A stretch of 64,000 nucleotides of DNA from BACL27 sp964203235 (GTDB taxonomy: Bacteria > Actinomycetota > Acidimicrobiia > Acidimicrobiales > Ilumatobacteraceae): positions 186,001-250,000 of the forward strand of contig CAXNLE010000001.1 of assembly GCA_964203235.1 (NCBI GenBank). Direction: 5' to 3'. Positions 8,557 to 16,538 of the stretch are shown piece after piece. Under the pieces are notes generated by a model. The model was not told the DNA's origin. It searched no databases and saw only the letters and a list, made by a program, of their open reading frames with translations. The translations under genes were made by a program, and so were the position numbers. The number at the start of each line of letters is the position of its first letter. Within the stretch, counting starts at the first letter, position 1.

Positions 8557-9784
8557 CAATTTCAGGGGTCGGCAGCGGTTGTATGACTGAACCTGGGTAG
8601 CTGAGTTTTCTCAGACGATTTTTTATCAAGCGATCATGTTGCCAAGCCATGATTATGACAGTATCAAATTTGTCGTCCACGACTTTTTGTGGACTTATAA
8701 CTGACAGTCCACTACCTGGTGCAAATTTTCCTTGGCGACGTGGATTGTCGTCAGTTAGAACTGCGATTCGGTCAACTAAATCAAATTGGTAAACTAACGT
8801 CGTAACACTATGACTGACCCCGTAGCCAACGATTTTGTCGGCTTTTGTTTGATCCAAAAACTTGTGCGTAAGATTTTGTGCTTGCTTTATTCGTTCGTTG
8901 ATGGATGCAAACCATCTCAAAGTTCGGATTCCGACCCATTCTTCATATTGGGCGAGTCTTCCAACATCTCCACTCACGGAAGGGCGAGAGCTTTTTGTAC
9001 GAAAAATTGCTTGGATTGAGCCACCTTTAAGCCCGACTCTACGGATGTCAACAAGGTCAAGTCCAAATTTTTCACCAAGATTAGTAAAGTCTTGACATGA
9101 GAAATAAGAGACGTGTTCATGGTAAATGAAATCAATCATGTTGACTCTGAACTGATCAGGGTGGTAGCCCGAGAGAATTGCAATAGTCGTGTTGTCATCA
9201 GATAAGTCTTGGAGACCTTGAAAGAAATTGGTTAGGTCTGGAACATTGGCGGTAACAAAATTTGCCGTGATTAAGTTCGGAGCGCCGAACTTTGTGCGAA
9301 TTTCGCTCGCAGATTGAATCGAGAAGTATCCGTTAATAGTTTCAACTCCGCGAGCAGTGGCTTCTTGCGCGTGTCGAGGTGAAGGTTCAATACCCAACAC
9401 GCTGGCTCCTAAATTTTTGAAGTGCTGCAACCAGGTGCCATCGTTTGAGCCAATATCTAAAACATAACTATTATTTGATTTTGAGCAGTCTCGCCAAAGT
9501 TGCTCGGCAAGTCTCTGCATTGAATCTGACAGACCGGGGCTATCCGAAGTCTCAAAAAAGTAATCGCCGTAGCTTTCCTCAGGTGCAACTACTAAGGGCA
9601 AAAATGTGTGTCCGCAATCGTTACAAAGTGCCAAGTCAAGTGCATACTTCGGCAACGATATTGCTTTTTCAAACGAATCAGAAAGACGGTCACCGAGTGG
9701 CGTGGCTGCGAGAGGCAAAACAACTTCCCACGAGTCGCTCGCGCAAATCGGGCAACTCCGATGGTATGAAGATTTTAAAGACAT
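8540..9784 (-). CDS. Zinc-binding C-methyltransferase, second paralogue
   Basis: 414 residues with the same three domains as the gene at 3859: N-terminal zinc site (CPICAS, CNDCGH), SAM fold with VLDIGSNDGTWLQHF, and a C-terminal domain with VGYGVSHSVTTLVYQ and VLTDDNPRRQGKFAPG. Predicted to methylate a carbon of an NDP-deoxysugar or related substrate. Its ATG overlaps the upstream methyltransferase stop by one base, suggesting translational coupling. Two divergent paralogues in one 7-kb island may modify different positions or different sugars. Confidence 0.85.
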   Translation of the reverse strand: MSLKSSYHRSCPICASDSWEVVLPLAATPLGDRLSDSFEKAISLPKYALDLALCNDCGHTFLPLVVAPEESYGDYFFETSDSPGLSDSMQRLAEQLWRDCSKSNNSYVLDIGSNDGTWLQHFKNLGASVLGIEPSPRHAQEATARGVETINGYFSIQSASEIRTKFGAPNLITANFVTANVPDLTNFFQGLQDLSDDNTTIAILSGYHPDQFRVNMIDFIYHEHVSYFSCQDFTNLGEKFGLDLVDIRRVGLKGGSIQAIFRTKSSRPSVSGDVGRLAQYEEWVGIRTLRWFASINERIKQAQNLTHKFLDQTKADKIVGYGVSHSVTTLVYQFDLVDRIAVLTDDNPRRQGKFAPGSGLSVISPQKVVDDKFDTVIIMAWQHDRLIKNRLRKLSYPGSVIQPLPTPEIVINFL

Positions 9785-10905
9785 TAATTCTTGATCACAC
9801 TAACATATTGCGTGCCACGTCCCCACCAAGGTCTGAAATTTTTTAAGTCATCGGTGTCGTTTGAAATCCAATAATTTATGAATGACTCCAGAGATTCTGC
9901 TGTCATCGGCGAAACTTCAGAAATTCGCGCCCGGATATCTTTGCAATAGTTTAAGACAGACGCTCGAGAATCGATAGTCCACGGATTTTCGTGAACTTTG
10001 GAATAAATCTCGCTACACATGTTCATCAGATTTTGATTGTCTTTGGCTTTGATTGACTTTGCAATATCTCTGAAGTCTAAAAAGTTATGACACTTTTCCC
10101 AATAATTTTGCATGGCAACATAACTGAGGTTTTGTAAAGATATTTCAGGGCTTTTATACCATCTGAAGTCTTCCAAGAACCTCGGTGAACTTCCATGAAA
10201 TATCGCTATATTTTCCAACGAAGTGAGCGCTGTAGGTATGTCTAGCAATGGTCCGACTGGTGGTTTTATTATTTGGTCAGTCGCCCAATCTGATCTATGT
10301 CGATCCATTCCAGGAAGTAGGTCAAGATCCTCTTTAAAAAAGTTGACGATCCGCCCTGCGGAAAGTGATAAATCATCATCAATTAAGTGTAAATCTTTAA
10401 CAATTGCATTCCGCAATGTTTCAGAAAGAAGTGAAATTGGATCCATACACGTGATGACAAGTAAGCCCCCTACGATTAGGTGCTCTGACAGTTTTCGTAA
10501 AAATGCAATGGGCTCAAGCTGAGTAGGAATAACTGATTCAGCTAACACGAAGTCGTATTGATTTGAGTCAACATATTCTGAGAAGTCTGCTGAGGTTACG
10601 GTTGCGGTGCCTGAAAATCCAGACTTATTAATCATGTCTTGAGTTGACTTTATGCTTTCGAGGTTGTAGTCGATAGCCGTATATGAAGCTGGGTTTAATG
10701 AAAGAAGATGTTCTGCTTTTTGGCCCGTACCTGGTCCTAATTCTAAAATCTGGCTACCGCTTAAGAACCGAGTCGGAATTCCGAGAGTTTCAAATAAGTA
10801 GTTTCTTTGGGCGAAAAATTTCTGTTTATGAGTGATCTCTAAAGAAGTGGGAATGATCTTATGCTTTTCATAGAAGTCTAAGAAAGGTCGTTCTGGCGTA
10901 GTCAT
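9784..10905 (-). CDS. Class I SAM-dependent methyltransferase
   Basis: 373 residues. The SAM-binding motif is ILELGPGTGQKAEHLL, followed by YTAIDYN (motif II acidic residue) and YDFVLAESVI. The ~180-residue C-terminal half has no recognisable domain. Its start codon overlaps the stop of the thioredoxin-fusion gene (ATGA, 4 bases) and its stop overlaps the next gene by one base, so it is within a minus-strand operon. The substrate is unknown; small-molecule or glycan methylation is inferred from the neighbours. Confidence 0.75.
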   Translation of the reverse strand: MTTPERPFLDFYEKHKIIPTSLEITHKQKFFAQRNYLFETLGIPTRFLSGSQILELGPGTGQKAEHLLSLNPASYTAIDYNLESIKSTQDMINKSGFSGTATVTSADFSEYVDSNQYDFVLAESVIPTQLEPIAFLRKLSEHLIVGGLLVITCMDPISLLSETLRNAIVKDLHLIDDDLSLSAGRIVNFFKEDLDLLPGMDRHRSDWATDQIIKPPVGPLLDIPTALTSLENIAIFHGSSPRFLEDFRWYKSPEISLQNLSYVAMQNYWEKCHNFLDFRDIAKSIKAKDNQNLMNMCSEIYSKVHENPWTIDSRASVLNYCKDIRARISEVSPMTAESLESFINYWISNDTDDLKNFRPWWGRGTQYVSVIKN

Positions 10906-12347
10906 GAGTAGACCAATTTAGTCACTGGATCACTGCCGGCCGTGCCGTTGACCCAACCGCCAATGATTGCGCTGAACAAACCTGCTGGTCCGCCTGCGTG
11001 TACAAGCAATAAACCACCGGGTCGAAACTTGGGCAGAGTCGCATCTTTGAACGCTTCTTGCACGCCTTCGGCCATACCACCGGCACCGCGCACGATCTCG
11101 CTACCTGGCATCTGCAGACGATCGTGAATTTCTTGCAGAACCCGCTCACGACTCCAGTTGGCTTGCGCAAAAACGCGAGCATGTTCAGGGCCAAGAACTA
11201 ACACAGCATCAAATGCAAACGGCAACTTCGGGTGATGAACTGTGTGCAAACACGCTGCCAAACTTTGCGCAAGTTGTTCTGGCTCGCGCGCGAGTTGGTC
11301 TACGACACAACGTGGCCCTTCGCCAGTGAAAACAGTTACGGTGTTTTGTGAAGCGTCGAATCCGCGCGAAACTGCAAGCGAGGTAAACGGCGAGCCGAGG
11401 TCGTCTTCGGCGAAACAGAAACTTAACTTGCCAGGGTGCCCATGTGCTGCGCGATCGATTTCGCCGGGGCGTCCGCCCCCGACATTGCGGATAATTAATT
11501 GCACCGCCCGGCCGATTGTTAGATTCGCGCGATTTCCTTGACCGAGAACATTTACGCCCGAGTTCATGCCGATCGCACGAGTTCCTGGTCCGTTGCAAAT
11601 AATCACTGGTGCAACTGGCATCGTCGTCGCAAGTACTCCGTGAATGTTGTATTCATCGGTACAAATTGCTTCAATCGCTGCGATCACCCACGGTAAATAT
11701 TCTGGCAAGCAGCCGGCCATCACTGAATTAATTGCAATCTTCTCGATAGTTAGTTCAACAAGATCTGGGGGTGCAAGTACGACAACTTCTTGCGGATCAC
11801 GAGTCGTTCCGCGTAACATTCGCATCACGCGTTCGGGTGTTGGTGGCACAACAGGCAAGCCATCGGTGTACCCACGACTGAACATCGCTTCAAACTCATC
11901 TTCAGCCGATGCAATTTCAATTTGACGCGAATGTAAGACTTCGCCGCCATAAAGCACGCGAAGTTTGTCAACAATGTCGGGGTCAACACTCATTGATCCG
12001 CAACCTGGTCGAAATTCAGGAAGTTCGCTACCGAGATCAGCAATGCCAGTTAGTTCGCGCCACTCACTGCGCACCCAACCAAAAGTGCGTTTTGTCTCAA
12101 CGCCGTTCTCGCGAAAAATTAAAGTTGGCACCGTGTCGATGTCGGCATGCCAACTTGCAGCAAGATCAAGATCGCTGACAGAAACGACACCTTCAGGAAA
12201 TGTCGGATCATCTTGTGTGTAAACCGTGAGCGACGGTAATTCGCGGATGAGGCGTGCAATAACTGGCACGACCATGACGCACGTTGCGCACTCGCGTTTG
12301 ACAATTATTGTCCATCCGTCGCGCAACGGATTTTTCGTACCTCTCAT
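10902..12347 (-). CDS. Thioredoxin-fold fusion to UGSC-associated domain
   Basis: 481 residues. The N-terminal ~110 form a thioredoxin-like fold with a CxxC site (Cys20-Ala-Thr-Cys23) and the cis-Pro region TVPTLIF. The remaining ~330 residues (YTDGLPVVPPTPERV, INSVMAGCLPEYLP, RAIGMNSG, GRPGEIDRAAHG, KLSFCFAED) belong to a conserved family of unknown function. From memory that family is commonly found beside UGSC selenoproteins, here encoded 7.1 kb away. A redox partner or thiol-dependent enzyme is a reasonable inference. It lies 13 bases downstream of an alpha/beta hydrolase gene and overlaps the next methyltransferase. Confidence 0.75.
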   Translation of the reverse strand: MRGTKNPLRDGWTIIVKRECATCVMVVPVIARLIRELPSLTVYTQDDPTFPEGVVSVSDLDLAASWHADIDTVPTLIFRENGVETKRTFGWVRSEWRELTGIADLGSELPEFRPGCGSMSVDPDIVDKLRVLYGGEVLHSRQIEIASAEDEFEAMFSRGYTDGLPVVPPTPERVMRMLRGTTRDPQEVVVLAPPDLVELTIEKIAINSVMAGCLPEYLPWVIAAIEAICTDEYNIHGVLATTMPVAPVIICNGPGTRAIGMNSGVNVLGQGNRANLTIGRAVQLIIRNVGGGRPGEIDRAAHGHPGKLSFCFAEDDLGSPFTSLAVSRGFDASQNTVTVFTGEGPRCVVDQLAREPEQLAQSLAACLHTVHHPKLPFAFDAVLVLGPEHARVFAQANWSRERVLQEIHDRLQMPGSEIVRGAGGMAEGVQEAFKDATLPKFRPGGLLLVHAGGPAGLFSAIIGGWVNGTAGSDPVTKLVYS

Positions 12348-12360
12348 GAACTGACTCGCC

Positions 12361-13245
12361 CTAATTTGCTAGAAATTCACAAATCAAGCGATTAACTTTT
12401 TCAGGTTGTTCAAGTTGCAAGAAATGTCCGGCCGCAGCGACGACTTCAAATTTTACGTTTGTCGGCGCCATAGATTTTGCAGATTCAACAACATCAATGC
12501 CAATGCATCCATCATTTGCTCCGTGCAGATAAAGCAGGGGTTGTGTCGGCACGCTGGCGCCGATCTGATTCTGCAATTCGCTCAGTGCGGGGTCGCGATA
12601 GCCGTTGCCAAGAGTCGCTCGGTAATATCCCAGTGCTGCCTGAAGGTTTTTTGGCTCGGCTAACGACTTGCGCACGAATTCAAGATCAAAACTGGCGTCA
12701 TACCCTGGCGACCAATCTCGCCACAACATTTCGATGAAGGCGTGATTTTTTGCGCCAACAACGCGATCGGCTAATCCGTGCTGAAAGAAAAACATATACC
12801 AACTGCGTTTAACTTGTTCGAGATTTTGTACGAAGGCCAAACCGAAAGCAGCAGTCGGTGGCACTGCCATACCGACAACTTTTCGCCAGCGTGACGGCGC
12901 GTCAAGTGCGGCACCGTAACAACTTGGTGCGCCCCAGTCGTGACCGATAATCACAGCATCACTGTCACCGCCAAGACTTTCGTGCAAGGCATTTGCATCT
13001 CGCGCCAGCATTGCAGTTTGATAACAACCATCTGAAGGCACTGCACTCGGCGCGTACCCGCGCATAAATGGAGCAACGGCTCGGTAGCCGGCTGCAGCAA
13101 GTTGGGGCATCAAGTGCCGCCATGTTTGTGCCGTGTCAGGAAAGCCGTGCAGTAACAGCGCCAATTTGCCAGAGCCACATTCGAGATAAGAGAACTCAGT
13201 GCCGTTTGCTGCTACACATTCTAATTTGATCGTCGCTTCTGCCAT
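12361..13245 (-). CDS. Alpha/beta hydrolase, epoxide hydrolase-like
   Basis: 294 residues from the ATG at 13243-13245; a longer in-frame reading to 13296 is possible but adds nothing family-like. LLLHGFPDTAQTW contains the HG oxyanion motif and IIGHDWGAP supplies an Asp nucleophile (D-W-G), the pattern of epoxide hydrolases and haloalkane dehalogenases. AAGHFLQLEQP supplies the catalytic His. It probably hydrolyses an epoxide or similar electrophile in the cytoplasm. It is the first gene of the operon containing the thioredoxin fusion, 13 bases apart. Confidence 0.85.
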   Translation of the reverse strand: MAEATIKLECVAANGTEFSYLECGSGKLALLLHGFPDTAQTWRHLMPQLAAAGYRAVAPFMRGYAPSAVPSDGCYQTAMLARDANALHESLGGDSDAVIIGHDWGAPSCYGAALDAPSRWRKVVGMAVPPTAAFGLAFVQNLEQVKRSWYMFFFQHGLADRVVGAKNHAFIEMLWRDWSPGYDASFDLEFVRKSLAEPKNLQAALGYYRATLGNGYRDPALSELQNQIGASVPTQPLLYLHGANDGCIGIDVVESAKSMAPTNVKFEVVAAAGHFLQLEQPEKVNRLICEFLAN

Positions 13246-13324
13246 GTTTAAAAGATACTTGACTGGGACTAAGGTCACGCCATCAGTCGTTCGCAAACAC
13301 TTTGATTACTAATAATATTTCAGA

Positions 13325-14194
13325 GTGGGGGAAAACGAAGTAATTGTAAGATTCCATGGCGTGCGCGGTTCAACTGCATGTCACGGTCAATCAACTCAGC
13401 GCTACGGCGGAAACACCTCGTGCGTGTCGGTGGATATTGGTAGCGAGTCACCAATAATTTTTGATCTCGGTACTGGTTTGCGATACATGAGTTGTGGCGA
13501 AGATGATTCAGCCGCACCAAGACCATTTGTCGGTGCCTGTTTGCTGACGCATCTGCATTGGGATCACCTACAGGGTTTGCCATTTTTTAAGTCGTTATTG
13601 CATCCTGACACTGTGATTGATATCTATGGGCCGCGGCAGCCAGATGGTGAGTCGCTCTCTAATGCGTTTACAACAAAAATTTGTCCACCGACTTTTCCGA
13701 TATGTATCAACGAATTTGCAGCGAAGATAAATTTTCATGAGGTCGGCGATGATGACTTTGCGATCGGTGAAACAAAAGTAATGAGTCGCTTTGTTCCACA
13801 TACGGGTTTGACTCTTGGTTTTCGTGTGACCGCAAATAACACCACAGTGACGTATCTATCTGATCATCAACAGCCAGCCGGAGATTTTGAATTAACGACA
13901 GGCGCCAGACAATTATGTCAGAACACGGATTTATTGATTCATGATTCGCAATTTACGCCAGCCGAGTTTGCAATGAAATCAAATTGGGGACACTCGACGC
14001 TTGAGTTTGCGATGTGGGTCGCTGAAACTACTTCGGCAAAGCGTTTGGCATTGTTTCACCATGACCCTTCGCGTAGTGATGACGCACTCGATATTATTGC
14101 TGCTCGTCTGGCTGGCATCGCACAAAATCGGGGTTTTCAGGTGTTCGCAGCGGCAGATGAAATGTCGGTCAAGGTTTCTGCCGTAGTCTCGTAA
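13325..14194 (+). CDS. MBL-fold metallo-hydrolase
   Basis: 289 residues, GTG start. LTHLHWDHLQG is the HxHxDH metal-binding motif. IIFDLGTGLR, SDHQ, LLIHDSQFT and FHHDPSRSD supply the remaining metal ligands of a beta-lactamase-fold hydrolase. The overall layout (FHGVRGST...RYGGNTSCV) matches the subgroup often annotated as phosphodiesterase or RNase Z-like domain proteins. It binds two metal ions; the substrate is uncertain. It leads a compact plus-strand group with a flavin reductase, MauE-like protein and ferredoxin. Confidence 0.87.
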   Translation: MGENEVIVRFHGVRGSTACHGQSTQRYGGNTSCVSVDIGSESPIIFDLGTGLRYMSCGEDDSAAPRPFVGACLLTHLHWDHLQGLPFFKSLLHPDTVIDIYGPRQPDGESLSNAFTTKICPPTFPICINEFAAKINFHEVGDDDFAIGETKVMSRFVPHTGLTLGFRVTANNTTVTYLSDHQQPAGDFELTTGARQLCQNTDLLIHDSQFTPAEFAMKSNWGHSTLEFAMWVAETTSAKRLALFHHDPSRSDDALDIIAARLAGIAQNRGFQVFAAADEMSVKVSAVVS

Positions 14195-14197
14195 GCG

Positions 14198-14692
14198 ATG
14201 ACTGAAGCATTTGATAGCAAAGAATTTCGGAGTGTGTTGGGCAATCTGCCAACCGGTGTCGTAATAGTTTCTGGTGTAGATATTTCGGGTGAGCCGCTAG
14301 GAGTAACCATTGGTTCATTCGTGTCAATTTCGCTTGACCCACCTTTGGTTGGTTTTTTTCAAGGTTTAAATTCGAAGACCTGGCCCGCAATTGCCGTGTC
14401 CGGCAGTTTTTGCGCCAATGTTCTGGCACAAGACCAGAGCGAGTTGTGTTGGCGATTTGCAAAAGAGGCCGAAGGCAGATTCGACGGGGTGCGGTGGACA
14501 CCTGCGGCAAGCGGCGCCCCAAAGATTGCTGGTTCGCTTGCACACATTGATTGCGCAATTGAATCGAGTTCGCAAGTCGGTGATCACTTGTTTATTGTTG
14601 GCCGCGTGCAAAATCTTGAAGCACTGGCTACTTCTAAAAGTGCGATGATATTTTTCAAAGGTGCAGTGACAGGAACCTCACAATCCTTGTGA
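14198..14692 (+). CDS. Flavin reductase family protein
   Basis: 164 residues of the FMN-binding split-barrel flavin reductase family. LGNLPTGVVIVSG at the start, GVTIGSFVSISLDPPLVGFF (FMN phosphate-binding stretch) and DHLFIVGRVQNL are diagnostic. It reduces FMN or FAD with NAD(P)H, usually to feed a two-component monooxygenase. No oxygenase is next to it; a ferredoxin lies two genes downstream. It starts 3 bases after the MBL gene stop and overlaps the following gene by 4 bases, so the group is probably one operon. Confidence 0.85.
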   Translation: MTEAFDSKEFRSVLGNLPTGVVIVSGVDISGEPLGVTIGSFVSISLDPPLVGFFQGLNSKTWPAIAVSGSFCANVLAQDQSELCWRFAKEAEGRFDGVRWTPAASGAPKIAGSLAHIDCAIESSSQVGDHLFIVGRVQNLEALATSKSAMIFFKGAVTGTSQSL

Positions 14693-15063
14693 GTTTCATT
14701 TTCGCCGTCGCCGTTGCGGCTGTGTTTGTGTATGCAGGTATTGCAAAGTTTGTGACTTTCAATGACTGGACATTTCAAGCGCGCGCACTCGGCGCCCCAG
14801 ACCCTGCTGTCGTGCTTGTGCCAGTTGCTGAGGTCACACTTGGTGTGATGCTCGTTGGTAGTTGGTGGTTAACTCAAACGATTATCGCCAGCATTTTATT
14901 GCTATGCGCATTTACCGTGTTGTTGCTGGTGCGATTGCACGACGAAGATCGTCAACCGTGTTCGTGTTTTGGCACAAAATCACAACGCCCAATTAGTTGG
15001 CTAGATGTTTTACGCAATCTGGTTTTGGTTGCACTATTACTAGTTTCTGCATTCACTCAGTAG
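14689..15063 (+). CDS. MauE/DoxX-type redox membrane protein
   Basis: 124-residue membrane protein with four hydrophobic segments. The sequence PCSCFGTKSQRPISWLDVLRN between the third and fourth segments, with its Cys-x-Cys pair, is the hallmark of the MauE-like family, whose founding member is needed for maturation of a disulfide-rich methylamine dehydrogenase subunit. No mau structural genes are here, so the role is probably general thiol or electron transfer. GTG start overlaps the flavin reductase stop. Confidence 0.75.
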   Translation: MSFIFAVAVAAVFVYAGIAKFVTFNDWTFQARALGAPDPAVVLVPVAEVTLGVMLVGSWWLTQTIIASILLLCAFTVLLLVRLHDEDRQPCSCFGTKSQRPISWLDVLRNLVLVALLLVSAFTQ

Positions 15064-15073
15064 CGTTATCCCG

Positions 15074-15340
15074 ATGCGAGTTTGGATAGACCAAGATCTC
15101 TGTACTGGCGACGGCTTATGCGAAGACCATTGTGCTGATGCATTTAAGTTGCTTGAAGACGGCATCGCATATGTCGCCGAATTGGGTGTTGCACTAAATG
15201 ATCCAGGTGGAGCAGGAAGCCTTGCTCGCGTTGCACCTCGCGATCGGCAAAGTGTTCTGCGCGCGGCAGAAGTTTGCCCAGGCGAATGTATTTTTATTGA
15301 TATCACAGACGAGATGAACGAACCGAATAGCGGTAAGTAA
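15074..15340 (+). CDS. Ferredoxin (3Fe-4S type)
   Basis: 88-residue acidic ferredoxin. The cysteine pattern CTGDGLCEDHC near the N-terminus and AAEVCPGECIFI near the C-terminus resembles the single-cluster ferredoxins that serve cytochromes P450 and related oxygenases in actinobacteria. It carries one electron in the cytoplasm. It is 10 bases downstream of the MauE-like gene and closes the redox operon. No P450 is visible in this window. Confidence 0.88.
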   Translation: MRVWIDQDLCTGDGLCEDHCADAFKLLEDGIAYVAELGVALNDPGGAGSLARVAPRDRQSVLRAAEVCPGECIFIDITDEMNEPNSGK

Positions 15341-15382
15341 AGCTGAGAATCTGTGCCCAGCGCATAACGGTACGCTGATTTA

Positions 15383-16405
15383 GTGAAGTGGCGCATTGCG
15401 GCAAATGGTGTTGCGCTGGTTGTCGTAATTTCAACTGCGAGCATTAGTAGTGCTTCAGGCTTTGATACGCGGTTAACTTTTGGCCCACAACGCAAATTTG
15501 TAGCAGCCGATGCTAAATCTGTGATGTCAACCATCAAAGTTGAAAACGAATATAAAACTGGTTACAAGCGCAGTCTGTTTATCCACTGGACAGACGTGAA
15601 TGGCGATGGCTGTGACACTCGTGAGGAAATTTTAAAGCGCGACAGCACTTCCAAACCGCAAGTTGACCCATATCGCTGTTATGTCGTTGCAGGCGATTGG
15701 GTCTCGCCGTATGACGGTGCCAAATTGAGTGATCGTGGTGATGTAGATATTGATCACGTCGTTGCATTGAAAGAAGCGTGGGATTCTGGAGCGTGGGCGT
15801 GGAGCGAGTCGCAACGCAAGGCGTATGCCAATGACATGACAGATCGTCGCACGCTGATTGCAGTGACTGATCGGGTGAATGCTTCGAAGAGCGATAAAGA
15901 TCCGTCTAACTGGATGCCACCGTTACGAAGTTATTGGTGCACTTATCTTAGTGATTGGATTTCGGTGAAGGCTCGTTGGGGCTTGTCAATGGATCAGAGC
16001 GAGTTTGGGCGCATTAATAATTTGTTGGCGAGTGATTGTGCGTCGCTAACGATTGCGAGTTGGAGTGCTGCGCCAGTGTTAATTGTTGTGCCAGCTACTG
16101 TGCCCGCTATAAATGTTACGACAAGCACGGTCACGACGAGCACAGTTACGACATCGAGCACAGTCGCGACAAGTACAACTGTGCAGAGTTCTACTGCAAC
16201 TAGTTTGACTAGTACTACTACTGCTAGTTCAACTAGTACAGCGCCATCGTTGACTCAAGTCAAAGACATCAGCCCTGGCGCATATTGCGCCCCAGTTGAT
16301 GGGCTCGGGTCGTATAAGTCTTTGGTTTATGTTTGCTCAAAAACAAGTGCCGACGGCACCCCGTATTCTGGTAATCGAGCCCGATGGCGCAAATTCACCA
16401 ACTAG
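15383..16405 (+). CDS. Secreted HNH (DUF1524/GmrSD-like) nuclease with Ser/Thr-rich tail
   Basis: 340 residues, GTG start. Residues ~5-27 form an export signal ending in SSASG. The middle holds DIDHVVALKEAWDSGAWAW, RRTLIAVTD and NASKSDKDPSNWMPP, the His-containing HNH nuclease pattern of the DUF1524 family found in many secreted actinobacterial nucleases. From ~residue 235 to 295 there is a low-complexity Ser/Thr linker. A ~40-residue Cys-containing segment ends the protein (GAYCAPVDG, YVCSKT, RARWRKF). An extracellular nuclease for DNA scavenging or defence is inferred. Confidence 0.83.
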   Translation: MKWRIAANGVALVVVISTASISSASGFDTRLTFGPQRKFVAADAKSVMSTIKVENEYKTGYKRSLFIHWTDVNGDGCDTREEILKRDSTSKPQVDPYRCYVVAGDWVSPYDGAKLSDRGDVDIDHVVALKEAWDSGAWAWSESQRKAYANDMTDRRTLIAVTDRVNASKSDKDPSNWMPPLRSYWCTYLSDWISVKARWGLSMDQSEFGRINNLLASDCASLTIASWSAAPVLIVVPATVPAINVTTSTVTTSTVTTSSTVATSTTVQSSTATSLTSTTTASSTSTAPSLTQVKDISPGAYCAPVDGLGSYKSLVYVCSKTSADGTPYSGNRARWRKFTN

Positions 16406-16414
16406 AATAAGCCC

Positions 16415-16501
16415 ATGTCTAAGAAAACTAAAAAGAAAAAAGCTCGTATGCGTCGTTCGAAAGCCAACCACGGCAAGCGTCCAAACATGGGTCGGGGCTA
16501 G
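16415..16501 (+). CDS. Ribosomal protein bL37, actinobacterial
   Basis: A 28-residue, extremely basic protein starting at ATG 16415 and ending at TAG 16501. The C-terminal half SKANHGKRPNMGRG matches the conserved SKANHGKRPN motif of bL37, the small extra 50S protein seen in mycobacterial ribosome structures. The first half is Lys/Arg-rich. It is 9 bases after the nuclease gene and far below usual gene-calling length limits, so easily missed. The motif match makes the identification strong. Confidence 0.9.
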   Translation: MSKKTKKKKARMRRSKANHGKRPNMGRG

Positions 16502-16538
16502 TTAAGTTAGCTAATTGACAAGCTAGTTGAAGCATTTG

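Noticed and set aside
3859..10905. Prophage or integrative element
   Set aside because: No integrase, transposase, att-like repeat or tRNA junction was seen around the glycan island; only composition and content suggest transfer.
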